DNA of 64,000 bases. It comes from Methylobacillus flagellatus_A. GTDB lineage: Bacteria; Pseudomonadota; Gammaproteobacteria; Burkholderiales; Methylophilaceae. Of this stretch, positions 7,559 to 16,877 are shown one piece after another. The stretch lies in NCBI RefSeq assembly GCF_031344055.1, contig NZ_JADBEN010000001.1. One strand, 5' to 3'. Positions within the stretch are counted from its first letter, which is position 1. Every line of letters starts with the position of its first letter. The translations under genes and the position numbers were made by a program. The notes under the pieces are model-generated. The model had not been told where the DNA came from and searched no databases. It saw nothing but the letters and a program-made list of their open reading frames with translations.

Positions 7559-8680
7559 ATGCAAGAAAGATGGAAACAGTCTTTAATGCGGGCCGCGATG
7601 GCGGCGGCGCTAGGGGTCGGGCTGGCAGCCTGTAACAAGGAGCTGCCATCCGCTCCGCCGCCCGCGCCGCCAGAGGTCGGGGTCGTCACGCTGCAATCAC
7701 AGTCCCTGCAGCTTTCGGCTGAACTGCCCGGCCGCACTACGCCCTATCTGGTTGCCGAGGTCCGGCCGCAGGTCGGCGGCATCCTGCAAAAGCGCGAGTT
7801 CCGTGAGGGTTCCGATGTGCAGGCCGGGCAAATCCTCTACCGGATCGACCCTGCGCCTTATGTCGCTACGCTGGCCCGTACCGAGGCGAGCCTGGAGTCG
7901 GCCCAATTACTCGCCAGGCGTTATGAGCAACTAATCAAGACTAAAGCCATCAGCCAGCAACAATACGACGATGCGCATTCACAGTTCCTGCAGGCCAGGG
8001 CTGCGGCGGAAAGCGCCCGCATCGATGTCGGTTTCACCCGCATCAGCGCGCCGATTTCAGGCCGCATCGGGCGTTCGGCCGTGACCCAGGGCGCCCTGGT
8101 GACGGCCAACCAGGCAGATGCGCTGGCAATCATCCAGCAGCTTGATCCGATCTATGTGGACATCGTGCAGCCATCCACGACGTTGTTGCAGCTGCGCGAG
8201 GATCTAGCGAGCGGCCGCCTTAAGAAAGCCGGCCAAGGCGAGGCGGAAGTGCGGCTGAAGCTGGAAAACGGCCGCGATTATCCGCGCGTCGGCAAGCTGC
8301 AGTTCACCGAGGTCAGCGTCGACGAGGGAACGGGCGCGGTAACCCTGCGTGCGGTATTCCCGAATCCCGATGGCGTGCTGCTGCCGGGCATGTTCGTGCG
8401 CGCCCAGTTGCAGGAGGGCATACGGGAGCAGGCGCTGCTGGTGCCGCAGCGCGGCGTCACTCGCGACAGCCAAGGCCAGGCAGTGGCCCTGGTTGTCGAT
8501 GAGCAAGCGACCGTACAGCCGCGCGTGATTACCACTGAGCGAACCGTGAACGGCCAATGGCTTGTCAGCGAAGGCCTGAAGGAGGGTGATCGCGTGATCG
8601 TCGATGGCCTGCAGTATGTGCGGCCAGGCATACAGGTCAAGCCGGTGGAGGCGCCTGCTGCAGGCGCCGATGAAAAATAA
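7559..8680 (+). CDS. RND efflux periplasmic adaptor lipoprotein (AcrA/MexA type)
   Basis: A 373-residue membrane fusion protein that links the inner-membrane RND pump to the outer-membrane channel. It has a lipoprotein signal with lipobox LAAC (Cys at about 23), a Pro-rich linker, then the barrel-sandwich/lipoyl region with an alpha-helical hairpin (about 95-180) and the beta-barrel domain (TVNGQWLVSEGLKEGDRVIVDG near the end). The start is ATG 7559, with AAAGGAAG just upstream. An in-frame start at 7442 would lie inside the promoter and operators and would destroy the signal peptide, so it is rejected. It is the first gene of a pump operon under the divergent TetR repressor; the permease follows after 12 bases. 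Confidence 0.93.
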   Translation: MQERWKQSLMRAAMAAALGVGLAACNKELPSAPPPAPPEVGVVTLQSQSLQLSAELPGRTTPYLVAEVRPQVGGILQKREFREGSDVQAGQILYRIDPAPYVATLARTEASLESAQLLARRYEQLIKTKAISQQQYDDAHSQFLQARAAAESARIDVGFTRISAPISGRIGRSAVTQGALVTANQADALAIIQQLDPIYVDIVQPSTTLLQLREDLASGRLKKAGQGEAEVRLKLENGRDYPRVGKLQFTEVSVDEGTGAVTLRAVFPNPDGVLLPGMFVRAQLQEGIREQALLVPQRGVTRDSQGQAVALVVDEQATVQPRVITTERTVNGQWLVSEGLKEGDRVIVDGLQYVRPGIQVKPVEAPAAGADEK

Positions 8681-8692
8681 GGAGCCATGCCG

Positions 8693-11600
8693 ATGTCCAG
8701 ATTTTTCATTGACCGCCCTATTTTCGCCTGGGTGATCGCGATTGTCGTCATGATGGCTGGTGCGCTTTCAATTCTGAGCCTGCCGATCAACCAGTACCCC
8801 AACGTCGCGCCGCCAGCGATTTCCATTTCAGCCACTTATCCCGGCGCCTCAGCGCAAACCGTGCAAGATACCGTGGTCCAGGTGATCGAGCAGCAGCTCA
8901 ATGGCCTGGATGGCCTGCGCTACATCCGCTCTGAAAGCAATACCGACGGCACTGCCACCATTGTGGTGACGTTCGAGCAGCATGTCGATCCAGATATGGC
9001 CCAGGTGCAGGTGCAGAACAAGCTCTCGCTGGCGACGCCGATGCTGCCCCAGGCCGTGCAGCAGCAGGGCATCCGCGTGGTCAAGTACCAGACCAACTTC
9101 ATGTTGATTGCCGCACTGGTGTCCGAGGACGGCCGCCTGGACAATTACGCCCTGGGCGACCTGATCGTTTCCCAGTTGCAGGACCCGATCAGCCGCACGC
9201 CAGGCGTCGGCGACTTCATGGTCATGGGCGCGCAGAATGCCATGCGTATCTGGCTTGATCCGCTCAAGCTCAATAACTACAAGCTGATGCCGGGCGACGT
9301 GATAACCGCAATCGAGGAACAGAACGTCCAGGTATCTTCCGGCCAGTTGGGCGGGCGCCCGAGCACCGATAGGGTGCAGCTCAACGCCACGGTGATTGGC
9401 AAGACGCTGATGCGTACCCCCGAACAGTTCGCCGAGATTCTGCTCAAGGTCAATGCGGATGGTTCTCAGGTGCGCCTGCGCGATGTCGGCGAAGTGGCCC
9501 TGGGTTCGGATAATTACTCCATCAGCGCCATGTACAACGGCAAGCCGAGCGCGGGCATTGCGCTGCGCCTGGTCAGCGGTGGTAACACGCTGGATGCCGT
9601 CGCTGCCGTGCGCGAGACCATGGCGCGCCTGGAGCCGACCCTGCCTCAGGGCGTCAAGGTGGTCTATCCTTACGATACCGCGCCGGTGGTGAGTGAGTCG
9701 ATCAATGGAGTGGTGCATACGCTGGTCGAGGCCATTGCGCTGGTATTCCTGATCATGTATCTATTTCTGCAGAACTGGCGCGCCACGCTGATTCCGACCC
9801 TGGCCGTGCCGGTGGTGCTGTTGGGAACCTTCGGCGTGATGGCCGCCTTCGGCTTTACCATTAATATTCTCACCATGTTCGGGCTGGTGCTGGCCATCGG
9901 CCTGCTGGTGGACGACGCCATTGTTGTGGTGGAAAACGTCGAACGCCTGATCACCGAGGAAGGTCTGTCGCCGCTGGAGGCTACTCGCAAGTCGATGGAC
10001 CAGGTGTCCGGCGCGCTGGTGGGCATCGGCCTGGTGCTGTCGGCCGTATTCGTGCCGATGGCTTTCTTTGGCGGCTCCACGGGCGTGATCTACCGCCAGT
10101 TCTCGCTGACCATCGTCACGGCGATGGCGCTATCGGTGCTGGTCGCGTTGATTTTTACTCCGGCGCTGTGTGCTACCTTGCTCAAGCCAGGCAACGGCCA
10201 TCATGAGAAGAAAGGCTTCTTCGGCTGGTTCAACCGCACTTTCGAGCGCACTGCCAACCGCTACGAGCGCGGCGTGGCCCGGGTGGTTGCCGGACGCGGG
10301 CGCTACATGCTGGTATTTCTGCTGATCGTCGGCGTGCTGGCAGTGTTGTTCCCGAAAATGCCGACTTCCTTTCTGCCCGACGAAGATCAAGGCTTTGTCT
10401 TCGTCGAGGTCGCCCTGCCTCCCAACAGCACGGCCGATCAGACCAATGATGTGCTCAAGGAAATATCCGAGCATCTCCTCACCAATGAAACGGATACCGT
10501 CCAGGCCATCTTCGCCGCCAACGGCTTCAGTTTCTCCGGGCGCGGGCAAAACTCTGGCCTGGCCTTCATCATGCTCAAGCCGTGGGAGGAACGCACGAGC
10601 TCCGTGTTTGAACTGCAGGGCAGGCTGATGCAGCGCTTCTCCCAGATCAAGTCGGCACGTTCGTTCGCTTTCGCGCCTCCGGCCATCATGGAGCTGGGCA
10701 ACGCCTCCGGTTTCAACCTGTTCCTGCAGGATTACAGCGGCAAGGGCCACTCGAACCTGATGCAGGCGCGCGGCCAGTTCCTGATGCAAGCCTCGCAGCA
10801 TCCTGCGTTGGCCATGGTGCGCCCCAACGGTAAGGACGACGAACCCCAGTACCAGGTGATCATTGACGACGAGAAGGCGCGTGCGCTTGGTGTGACGCTG
10901 GCAGACATTAATGCCACGATGTCTGCAGCCTGGGGCTCTTCCTACGTCAACGACTTCATCGACCGTGACCGCGTCAAGCGGGTGTACGTGCAGGGCGTGC
11001 CCGAGGCGCGCATCACGCCGGAAGACTTCGAGAAGTGGTATGTGCGCAACAGGGCCGGGGAGATGGTGTCCTTCGCCTCGTTCGCCACCGGCAAATGGAC
11101 CTCTGGATCGCCCAAGCTGGAGCGCTACAACGGCGTGCCGGCCATCGAGATTCTCGGCGAGCCCGCGCCCGGCCATAGTTCGGGCGATGCCATGAAGGCG
11201 ATTGAGGAAATCGCCGCGAAGCTGCCCGATGGCATCGGCCTGGCCTGGACCGGCCTTTCCTACGAGGAGCGCTTGTCCGGTTCGCAGGCTCCAGCCCTGT
11301 ATGCGCTGTCGATCATCGCGGTGTTCCTGTGCCTGGCTGCCCTCTATGAAAGCTGGACCATTCCATTCTCCGTGCTGCTGGTGGTGCCGCTGGGCGTGAT
11401 CGGCACGGTGGCCGCTACCCTGATGCGCGGTCTGGACAACGACGTGTTTTTCCAAATTGGCCTGCTGACGACCGTGGGCCTATCGGCCAAGAACGCCATC
11501 CTGATTGTCGAGTTCGCCAAGGACCTGTACGAGACGGGCGGGCGCACCCTGGTGCAGGCGGCGGTAGAGGCTTCCCGGTTGCGCCTGCGGCCGATCATCA

Positions 11601-11824
11601 TGACCTCGCTGGCTTTCACCATGGGGGTGATTCCGTTGGCGGTCTCCAGCGGCGCAAGCTCCGGCAGCAAGCACGCCATCGGCACCGGCGTGGTCGGCGG
11701 CATGGTCACGGCGACTTTCCTAGCGATTTTCTTTATACCCTTGTTCTACGTCGTGGTGGTGTCGCTGTTCAGGAAAGGGAAGACTTCGACCAACGCCGCG
11801 AGCAGTGAGGAGACTTCAGCATGA
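8693..11824 (+). CDS. RND multidrug efflux permease, HAE1 family (AcrB/MexB type)
   Basis: A 1043-residue inner-membrane drug/proton antiporter, the usual length for the family. It begins MSRFFIDRPIFAWV, the standard HAE1 start. The proton-relay aspartates are in LLVDDAIVVVENVER in TM4, and the essential Lys is in LSAKNAILIVEFAK in TM10. Large periplasmic porter and docking loops lie between the TM blocks. ATG 8693 is preferred: the AAGGAG at 8679-8684 is eight bases away, but only two bases from the other in-frame ATG at 8687. The 3' end overlaps the next gene by ATGA, indicating translational coupling. Substrates cannot be told from sequence. Confidence 0.95.
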   Translation: MSRFFIDRPIFAWVIAIVVMMAGALSILSLPINQYPNVAPPAISISATYPGASAQTVQDTVVQVIEQQLNGLDGLRYIRSESNTDGTATIVVTFEQHVDPDMAQVQVQNKLSLATPMLPQAVQQQGIRVVKYQTNFMLIAALVSEDGRLDNYALGDLIVSQLQDPISRTPGVGDFMVMGAQNAMRIWLDPLKLNNYKLMPGDVITAIEEQNVQVSSGQLGGRPSTDRVQLNATVIGKTLMRTPEQFAEILLKVNADGSQVRLRDVGEVALGSDNYSISAMYNGKPSAGIALRLVSGGNTLDAVAAVRETMARLEPTLPQGVKVVYPYDTAPVVSESINGVVHTLVEAIALVFLIMYLFLQNWRATLIPTLAVPVVLLGTFGVMAAFGFTINILTMFGLVLAIGLLVDDAIVVVENVERLITEEGLSPLEATRKSMDQVSGALVGIGLVLSAVFVPMAFFGGSTGVIYRQFSLTIVTAMALSVLVALIFTPALCATLLKPGNGHHEKKGFFGWFNRTFERTANRYERGVARVVAGRGRYMLVFLLIVGVLAVLFPKMPTSFLPDEDQGFVFVEVALPPNSTADQTNDVLKEISEHLLTNETDTVQAIFAANGFSFSGRGQNSGLAFIMLKPWEERTSSVFELQGRLMQRFSQIKSARSFAFAPPAIMELGNASGFNLFLQDYSGKGHSNLMQARGQFLMQASQHPALAMVRPNGKDDEPQYQVIIDDEKARALGVTLADINATMSAAWGSSYVNDFIDRDRVKRVYVQGVPEARITPEDFEKWYVRNRAGEMVSFASFATGKWTSGSPKLERYNGVPAIEILGEPAPGHSSGDAMKAIEEIAAKLPDGIGLAWTGLSYEERLSGSQAPALYALSIIAVFLCLAALYESWTIPFSVLLVVPLGVIGTVAATLMRGLDNDVFFQIGLLTTVGLSAKNAILIVEFAKDLYETGGRTLVQAAVEASRLRLRPIIMTSLAFTMGVIPLAVSSGASSGSKHAIGTGVVGGMVTATFLAIFFIPLFYVVVVSLFRKGKTSTNAASSEETSA

Positions 11825-13311
11825 ACCAACAATTTCCCCCACGAATCCTTCTGCCGGCCCTGATGGGAGCGTTGTTGGCTGGATGCGTCACGACAATGGC
11901 GCCACGCTACGAGCAGCCGGCGGCTCCTGTATCGGCGCAATGGCCTGCGGAGTCGCGGGCCGGTAATGCCGGCGATTCCACCGCTACCGTTGCCGACCTG
12001 CCATGGGAGGCGCTGTTCGCTGACGCCAAGCTGCGTCAAGTGGTGCGGCTGGCGCTGGACAATAATCGTGATCTGCGGGTAGCAGCGCTGAACATCGAGA
12101 AGGCGCGTGCGCAATACCGCATTCAACGGTCGGAATTGATGCCGAACGTGAGCGTTGATTTGTCAGGCAATAATGGCCGCACGACTTATGCGATGCTCAA
12201 AGGGCAATCGGTCGTAGGCCATGTCTATACCCTGCAACTGGGCGTCAGCGCCTGGGAGCTGGACTTGTTCGGCCGCATCCGCAGTTTGCGCGACCAGGCC
12301 TTGCAGCAGTATCTGTCTAGCGAGTCGGCCCAGCAGGCGACCAGGATCAGCCTGATCGCCGAGGTGGCCAGCGCCTACTTGGACCTGGCTGCTGCCAGGG
12401 AGCAACTGACGGTAGCGCGAGACACCGAGCGCAGCCGGCAGGAGGCTTACGATCTCCAGCTCGGGTTGAGAGAAACGGGCAATGCTTCAGAGCTCGAGGT
12501 GCTCCAGGCAGAGGCGGAACTGCAGGTAGCACGCGATGAAACCCTGGTGCTGGAAAGCACGATAGCGACTAGCCGCAATGCGCTTGAGCTGCTCGTGGGC
12601 ACGCCGCTGCCAGAAGCGTTGCGGCCGGATTCGCCGCTGGAAACCCTGCTGGCTGTGCAGGATGTGCCTGCCGGCCTGCCATCGGATATGCTGCAACGGC
12701 GTCCGGATATCCTGGCCGCGGAGCATACCCTGATCGCGGCCCATGCCAACATCGGAGCGGCACGGGCCGCTTTCTTTCCCAGCATCAGCCTGACCGGGGG
12801 AATCGGGCGGGCCAGCAACTCGCTGACCGAGCTGTTCGATAGCGGCGGCCGGGCCTGGTCTTTCATGCCGCAGATCAGCGTGCCGATTTTCACGGGCGGG
12901 CGGCTTAGCGCCAACCTGGATGTCGCCAAGGTGGAGCGCGAAATCGCAGTGGCGGATTACGAGCGCTCTATCCAGGCCGCCTTTCGCGAAGTGGCAGATG
13001 CCCTGGCCGTCCGGGCGACATTGGATGGTCGGTTGGCCGCGCAGCAGCAACGCGTAGAAGCTGCATACCACGCCTACCATCTCGTCCAGCAACGCTACGA
13101 CAACGGCGTAGCCAGCTACCTGGAGGTGCTGGACTCGCAACGGACGCTCTTCTCGGCACAGCAGACATGGATATCCACGCGGCTGTCCCGGCAAACGAAC
13201 CTTGTCACCCTCTACAAGGCGCTTGGCGGCGGATGGTCGCCGGAAAATGCCCAAGCGCCTGCATTGTCCCAGTCTTACACCGGGGAAAAGCTTCCCATTG
13301 CCAGCAGATAA
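11821..13311 (+). CDS. Outer-membrane efflux lipoprotein, NodT/OprM family
   Basis: A 496-residue TolC-like outer-membrane channel of the NodT subgroup. It has a lipobox (LLAGC, Cys at about 22) and two OEP repeats. The typical block DMLQRRPDILAAEHTLIAAHANIGAARAAFFPSISL lies near residues 285-320, and the second repeat contains PQISVPIFTGG. The start overlaps the permease stop (ATGA), so the three pump genes form one translationally coupled unit delivering substrates across both membranes. Confidence 0.93.
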   Translation: MNQQFPPRILLPALMGALLAGCVTTMAPRYEQPAAPVSAQWPAESRAGNAGDSTATVADLPWEALFADAKLRQVVRLALDNNRDLRVAALNIEKARAQYRIQRSELMPNVSVDLSGNNGRTTYAMLKGQSVVGHVYTLQLGVSAWELDLFGRIRSLRDQALQQYLSSESAQQATRISLIAEVASAYLDLAAAREQLTVARDTERSRQEAYDLQLGLRETGNASELEVLQAEAELQVARDETLVLESTIATSRNALELLVGTPLPEALRPDSPLETLLAVQDVPAGLPSDMLQRRPDILAAEHTLIAAHANIGAARAAFFPSISLTGGIGRASNSLTELFDSGGRAWSFMPQISVPIFTGGRLSANLDVAKVEREIAVADYERSIQAAFREVADALAVRATLDGRLAAQQQRVEAAYHAYHLVQQRYDNGVASYLEVLDSQRTLFSAQQTWISTRLSRQTNLVTLYKALGGGWSPENAQAPALSQSYTGEKLPIASR

Positions 13312-13320
13312 GGGCTGCTT

Positions 13321-14163
13321 ATGTCACTGATGAAAGATATTGCCGTTTTCTTCGACGGCAGCGAGCCCGGGCAGCGTACGCTGCAGATTGCCGCCCGGCT
13401 GGCGATCTCGCAGGGCGCCCATCTGATCGGCATCACGGTTGCCAGCCATGGCTCCGGGCTTCCGGATTATTCGTTCGCGCGCGGCGCTGCGATTCCAGAG
13501 GAGATTCATCGCCAGCAATTGGTCATCGCGGCGCAGCTTGCCGATATCAGCCAATCGCTGAATGCAACCGCGTGGGGGCTCGGTATCGACGCGGAGTTAC
13601 GTGTTGTCGCACCGAACGAATCAAGTGCCGAATCTGCGCTGCATTCGCTATATTGCGACCTGCTGGTGGTTGGTCGCCCGCAGGCGCTAGGGGCGCCGTT
13701 CGCATGGTCGCCCTCGGAGGTGCTGCGCCGCACGGGCGTGCCGATTCTGATTTTGCCCGAAAGCTGGCGGGCTGAGACGGCCGGGCGGCGCATCACGATT
13801 GCCTGGAACGCAAGCCGTCAGTCGCGTCGCGCCCTGGTTGATGCGCTGCCATTGCTGGCTGCCGCCGAAGACGTGCAGTTGTTGATCGTTGACCCCAGGC
13901 AGGACGCCGGGGCGTACGGCAAGGAAGCCGGCGCCGACATGGCAGCCTACTTGGCGCGTCACGGTGTAAGTGTTGAACTGCGCCGCGTAGACTCGCAAGG
14001 AAAGTCGACCGCCGAGGCCATCATGGACGAGGTGCTCGCCTACCAGGCCGATATGCTTGTGTTCGGCGCTTACAGCCAACTTCAGCTTAGCGAGGCCATA
14101 TTCGGCGGGGTGACGCGAACCTTGCTTGCAGATGCGCCGTTGCCGCTCTTTGTCTCCCGCTGA
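13321..14163 (+). CDS. Universal stress protein, tandem UspA domains
   Basis: A 280-residue cytoplasmic protein with two UspA folds: residues 1-150 beginning KDIAVFFDGSEPGQRTLQIA, and 155-280 beginning GRRITIAWNASRQSRRAL. The end, GAYSQLQLSEAIFGGVTRTLLADAPLPLF, is the C-terminal USP nucleotide-loop region, but it departs from the strict G-x2-G-x9-G pattern of ATP-binding members. It lies nine bases after the efflux channel gene and is probably co-transcribed with the pump. ATG 13321 is used; ATG 13330 is possible. Confidence 0.85.
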   Translation: MSLMKDIAVFFDGSEPGQRTLQIAARLAISQGAHLIGITVASHGSGLPDYSFARGAAIPEEIHRQQLVIAAQLADISQSLNATAWGLGIDAELRVVAPNESSAESALHSLYCDLLVVGRPQALGAPFAWSPSEVLRRTGVPILILPESWRAETAGRRITIAWNASRQSRRALVDALPLLAAAEDVQLLIVDPRQDAGAYGKEAGADMAAYLARHGVSVELRRVDSQGKSTAEAIMDEVLAYQADMLVFGAYSQLQLSEAIFGGVTRTLLADAPLPLFVSR

Positions 14164-14186
14164 CGGCTTTTTCGACAAGGGAAGCC

Positions 14187-14816
14187 ATGGTCAGACGCAC
14201 GAAGGAGGAGGCGCTCGCAACACGCGAGAAAATTCTGGATGCGGCGGAATGGTGTTTCATGGCTGCTGGAGTTTCCGGAACGACAATCGCATTGATCGCA
14301 GCGAAGGCGCACTGCACGCGAGGAGCTGTCTATTGGCATTTTCGCAAGCCGGCGGATCTGTTCCGGGCCGTGGCGGATCGAGGCCGGTCTCGGCTTGCGG
14401 ACAGACTCGAGACGGTGCTCTGGTCCCCATCGCAAGTGATTCATGCATTGCGGGGCTGCCTGCAGGCTTACTGGAAAGATATCCAGGAAAACATCCATGT
14501 CCGCAATACGCTGGAAATTGAGTTGCTGTGGTGCGATTATGCGCGCCCGGATTTTTATCAATTCCGGGTTGAGCAGATACATGAACAGAACCAGGTGATG
14601 AATCTGCTCCGGCGGATATTCGAACGTGCGGCTGCGCTGGGCGAGTTGCGGGAGGACGTCTCTCCTGCGGTATGCGCGGCGCTGGTCGGATTCGCGTTGC
14701 CTGGCGCATTGAGGGCAAGCTTCATGCAGCCGTCCGCGGACAAGTACAAGCAAATCGCCGAGGCGCAGGCAGTGATTGACGCGGTGCTTTCACACCTGGC
14801 TTGCAATGAGCAATGA
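14187..14816 (+). CDS. TetR-family regulator of the AcrR/TtgR type
   Basis: A 209-residue repressor. The N-terminus (VRRTKEEALATREKILDAAE) and the HTH region ending CTRGAVYWHFRKPADLF are characteristic of AcrR, TtgR and MexR-like TetR proteins that control RND pumps, and a TetR_C_2-type domain follows. It sits 23 bases after the usp gene on the same strand, so the pump operon seems to carry its own AcrR-like regulator at the 3' end in addition to the divergent TetR gene at 7367. AGGGAAG precedes the ATG. Whether it acts on this operon or elsewhere is not shown; no second operator type was seen. Confidence 0.85.
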   Translation: MVRRTKEEALATREKILDAAEWCFMAAGVSGTTIALIAAKAHCTRGAVYWHFRKPADLFRAVADRGRSRLADRLETVLWSPSQVIHALRGCLQAYWKDIQENIHVRNTLEIELLWCDYARPDFYQFRVEQIHEQNQVMNLLRRIFERAAALGELREDVSPAVCAALVGFALPGALRASFMQPSADKYKQIAEAQAVIDAVLSHLACNEQ

Positions 14817-14863
14817 TTTGATGAACGCGCGATGACATGTTGTTAGATTGGTCATTGCGCTGC

Positions 14864-16273
14864 TTATCTGGCGAAGTAGTTTACAGACATTTCCATGGGA
14901 GTGTCGGGCTGCGTTTGCGGCGTGACACGGACAATAAAATTATTGGTGCTGGTTGCCAAAGCTGGCGGCAAGGATATGCTGAAATCGCTCGCATAGGATT
15001 TGCCTGCGGGAATGGTGATTTCCTTCCAGCCCTTGAAGCTGCCTTCCGGCAGGCCCTGTGCCTCGATGCGGTAGGTTTCCGGGCCGCCAGACTTGTTGGT
15101 GATGCGCAGCTCGTAACGGTTGCGTAGGCTGCCGTCGGCAAGCTGGGTGACCAGCGGCTGCCTTTGCTGTTGCACGATGGCGGTGAAGGGGGTGAGCGTG
15201 TTGATGGAATGCCAGGTGAAGGCGATGCTGGCGATCAATACGCAGAGGTAGCCGAGCCGCTTTGCCTTGGACCATCGTTGCATGCGTACGTCGGGCTCCT
15301 GGATGTTCTCGTCACGGTCGAAGCGGATCAGGCCGTGCGGCAGCTTCAGGCTGTCCATGATGTTGTTGCAGGCATCCACGCACAAGCCGCACGAGATGCA
15401 GCCGATCTGGAATCCCTTGCGGATATCGACGCCTGTCGGGCAGACGTTCACGCAGTAATTGCAGTCTATGCAGTCGCCAAAGCCCTGGTTGCGACGGATT
15501 TCCGCCGTCTTGAGCTTGGCCGTGGGCGCCTGGCGGCCATGCACGCCTTCGCCGCGTGCCTGGTCGTAGATCACCGTCACGGTGGAAGGGTCCTGCATCA
15601 CGCCCTGGAATTTGCCGTAAGGACAGGCGACGAAGCATACGTCCTCGCGCGCGAAGCCTGCGGCGACATAAGTCGTGGCGGTCAGGACGGAAATAGTGAC
15701 ATAGGCAGCAATCGCCGCTTCCCCGGCGAACACCTGCTTTAGGAGCGTGCCTGCCTCGGCAAAATACAGGGTGAAAGTGACGGCCGTGGCAAATGACAAC
15801 ACCAGCCAGAGCGCATGGGTGCTGCCGATCAGTGCGGCTTTGCGCAGGCTCCAGGGCGCTTGCTGCAAGCGCTTCCTGGCCTGGGCTTCACCCTGTATCC
15901 ATTTTTCGATAAAGCGGAAGGCATCCGTCCACAAGGTCTGGAAGCAGAAGAAGCCGCAGAATATCCGCCCGAACATGGCTGCGGAGACGAAAAGCAGGCT
16001 GGCGGCCACCACCATGATGCCCACGAGCACCATCAAGTCCTGCGGGTAGAGCACCAGGTTGAACAGATGGAAGCGCGAGTTTTCGATATCAAACAACAAT
16101 GCCTGCCCGACCTTGTTGGGCCAGGGCAGCCACGGCAGGAGGAAATACACGCCGAAAGCGGCATTGAGGATGATGGATTTCAGGTTGCGGTAACGCCCCT
16201 TGACCGAATAAGGCACGATGGGAATGACTTTGCGTGCCGCACTCGGGCGGGCGATGGTGGCTTCTGCTTGCAT
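14864..16273 (-). CDS. ccoG: Cytochrome c oxidase accessory protein CcoG (RdxA/FixG)
   Basis: A 469-residue membrane ferredoxin-like protein required for assembly of cbb3-type cytochrome oxidase; in studied members it reduces copper for CcoN. It shows several membrane helices in the first half and two CxxCxxCxxxCP-type 4Fe-4S motifs (CIDCNYCVNVCP and CISCGLCVDAC). A C-terminal FixG Ig-like domain with the TNKSGGPETYRIEAQGLPEG stretch follows. CAGGAA precedes the ATG. No ccoNOPQ genes are in the window; the ccoG gene stands alone. No convincing FNR box was seen in the 125-base upstream gap. Confidence 0.95.
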   Translation of the reverse strand: MQAEATIARPSAARKVIPIVPYSVKGRYRNLKSIILNAAFGVYFLLPWLPWPNKVGQALLFDIENSRFHLFNLVLYPQDLMVLVGIMVVAASLLFVSAAMFGRIFCGFFCFQTLWTDAFRFIEKWIQGEAQARKRLQQAPWSLRKAALIGSTHALWLVLSFATAVTFTLYFAEAGTLLKQVFAGEAAIAAYVTISVLTATTYVAAGFAREDVCFVACPYGKFQGVMQDPSTVTVIYDQARGEGVHGRQAPTAKLKTAEIRRNQGFGDCIDCNYCVNVCPTGVDIRKGFQIGCISCGLCVDACNNIMDSLKLPHGLIRFDRDENIQEPDVRMQRWSKAKRLGYLCVLIASIAFTWHSINTLTPFTAIVQQQRQPLVTQLADGSLRNRYELRITNKSGGPETYRIEAQGLPEGSFKGWKEITIPAGKSYASDFSISLPPALATSTNNFIVRVTPQTQPDTPMEMSVNYFAR

Positions 16274-16398
16274 GGCAATTCCTGAGTTGAGTGATGCTAT
16301 ATGGAATTGTGCGGAAGCGGGCAGTTTTGTAACAGATTCAGATATGGATTAATTTATAGTATCAGATTGTTGCAATGCATTGCTGCGCCTGTGTTTGT

Positions 16399-16767
16399 TC
16401 AGACAATCAAGGCTGCCGCCACCTGGCGGCTTTCCGCCATCAGGATGTTGTAGGTGCGGCAGGCGGCTTCCGTGGTCATGCATTCCACGCTGATGCCGGC
16501 GGCGATGAGGTCGCGGACTATGGAAGGATGCAGGAAGCGGTGCCTGTTGCCTGTGCCGAGCAGGATCAGTTCGGGCTTGAGTGCCAGCAGCTCCTGGAAA
16601 TGCGCCGCCTGCAGATGGTCGAAACTCTCGACCGGCCACGCAGGCAGCAGGCTGCCCGGCAATACGATCAGGCTGTGCTCGTGGCGCTGGTGGTTGACTT
16701 CGACCCAGCCGTCGCCGTAACCGGTAATCAGTTGGCTGCCCGCAGCCTGGGTAAGGTGTAATTTCAT
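16399..16767 (-). CDS. Mth938-like domain protein (DUF498)
   Basis: A 122-residue protein of the Mth938/AAMDC fold. It shows the family blocks ITGYGDGWVEVN near the start, SLIVLPG, ELILLGTGNRHRFLHP and GISVECMTTEAACRTYNILMAE. The biochemical role in bacteria is unknown. Homologues begin at MKLHL, so ATG 16767 is chosen; an in-frame ATG at 16824 would add 19 residues unlike the family, although neither start has a strong ribosome binding site. It is divergent from alaA, with a 110-base gap. Confidence 0.8.
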   Translation of the reverse strand: MKLHLTQAAGSQLITGYGDGWVEVNHQRHEHSLIVLPGSLLPAWPVESFDHLQAAHFQELLALKPELILLGTGNRHRFLHPSIVRDLIAAGISVECMTTEAACRTYNILMAESRQVAAALIV

Positions 16768-16877
16768 TAGCGGATATATCGAATAATCAAGGAAGTCTTT
16801 TGATCCGTCATGCTTCAATTGCATGCCAACTCAATGTAAGATAGCACATTTTCCCCAACCGGAATCTGCAGGTCGCC

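Noticed and set aside
10130..11455. A 441-codon open frame on the minus strand
   Set aside because: Antisense to the RND permease with its TM10 lysine motif; no start signals.
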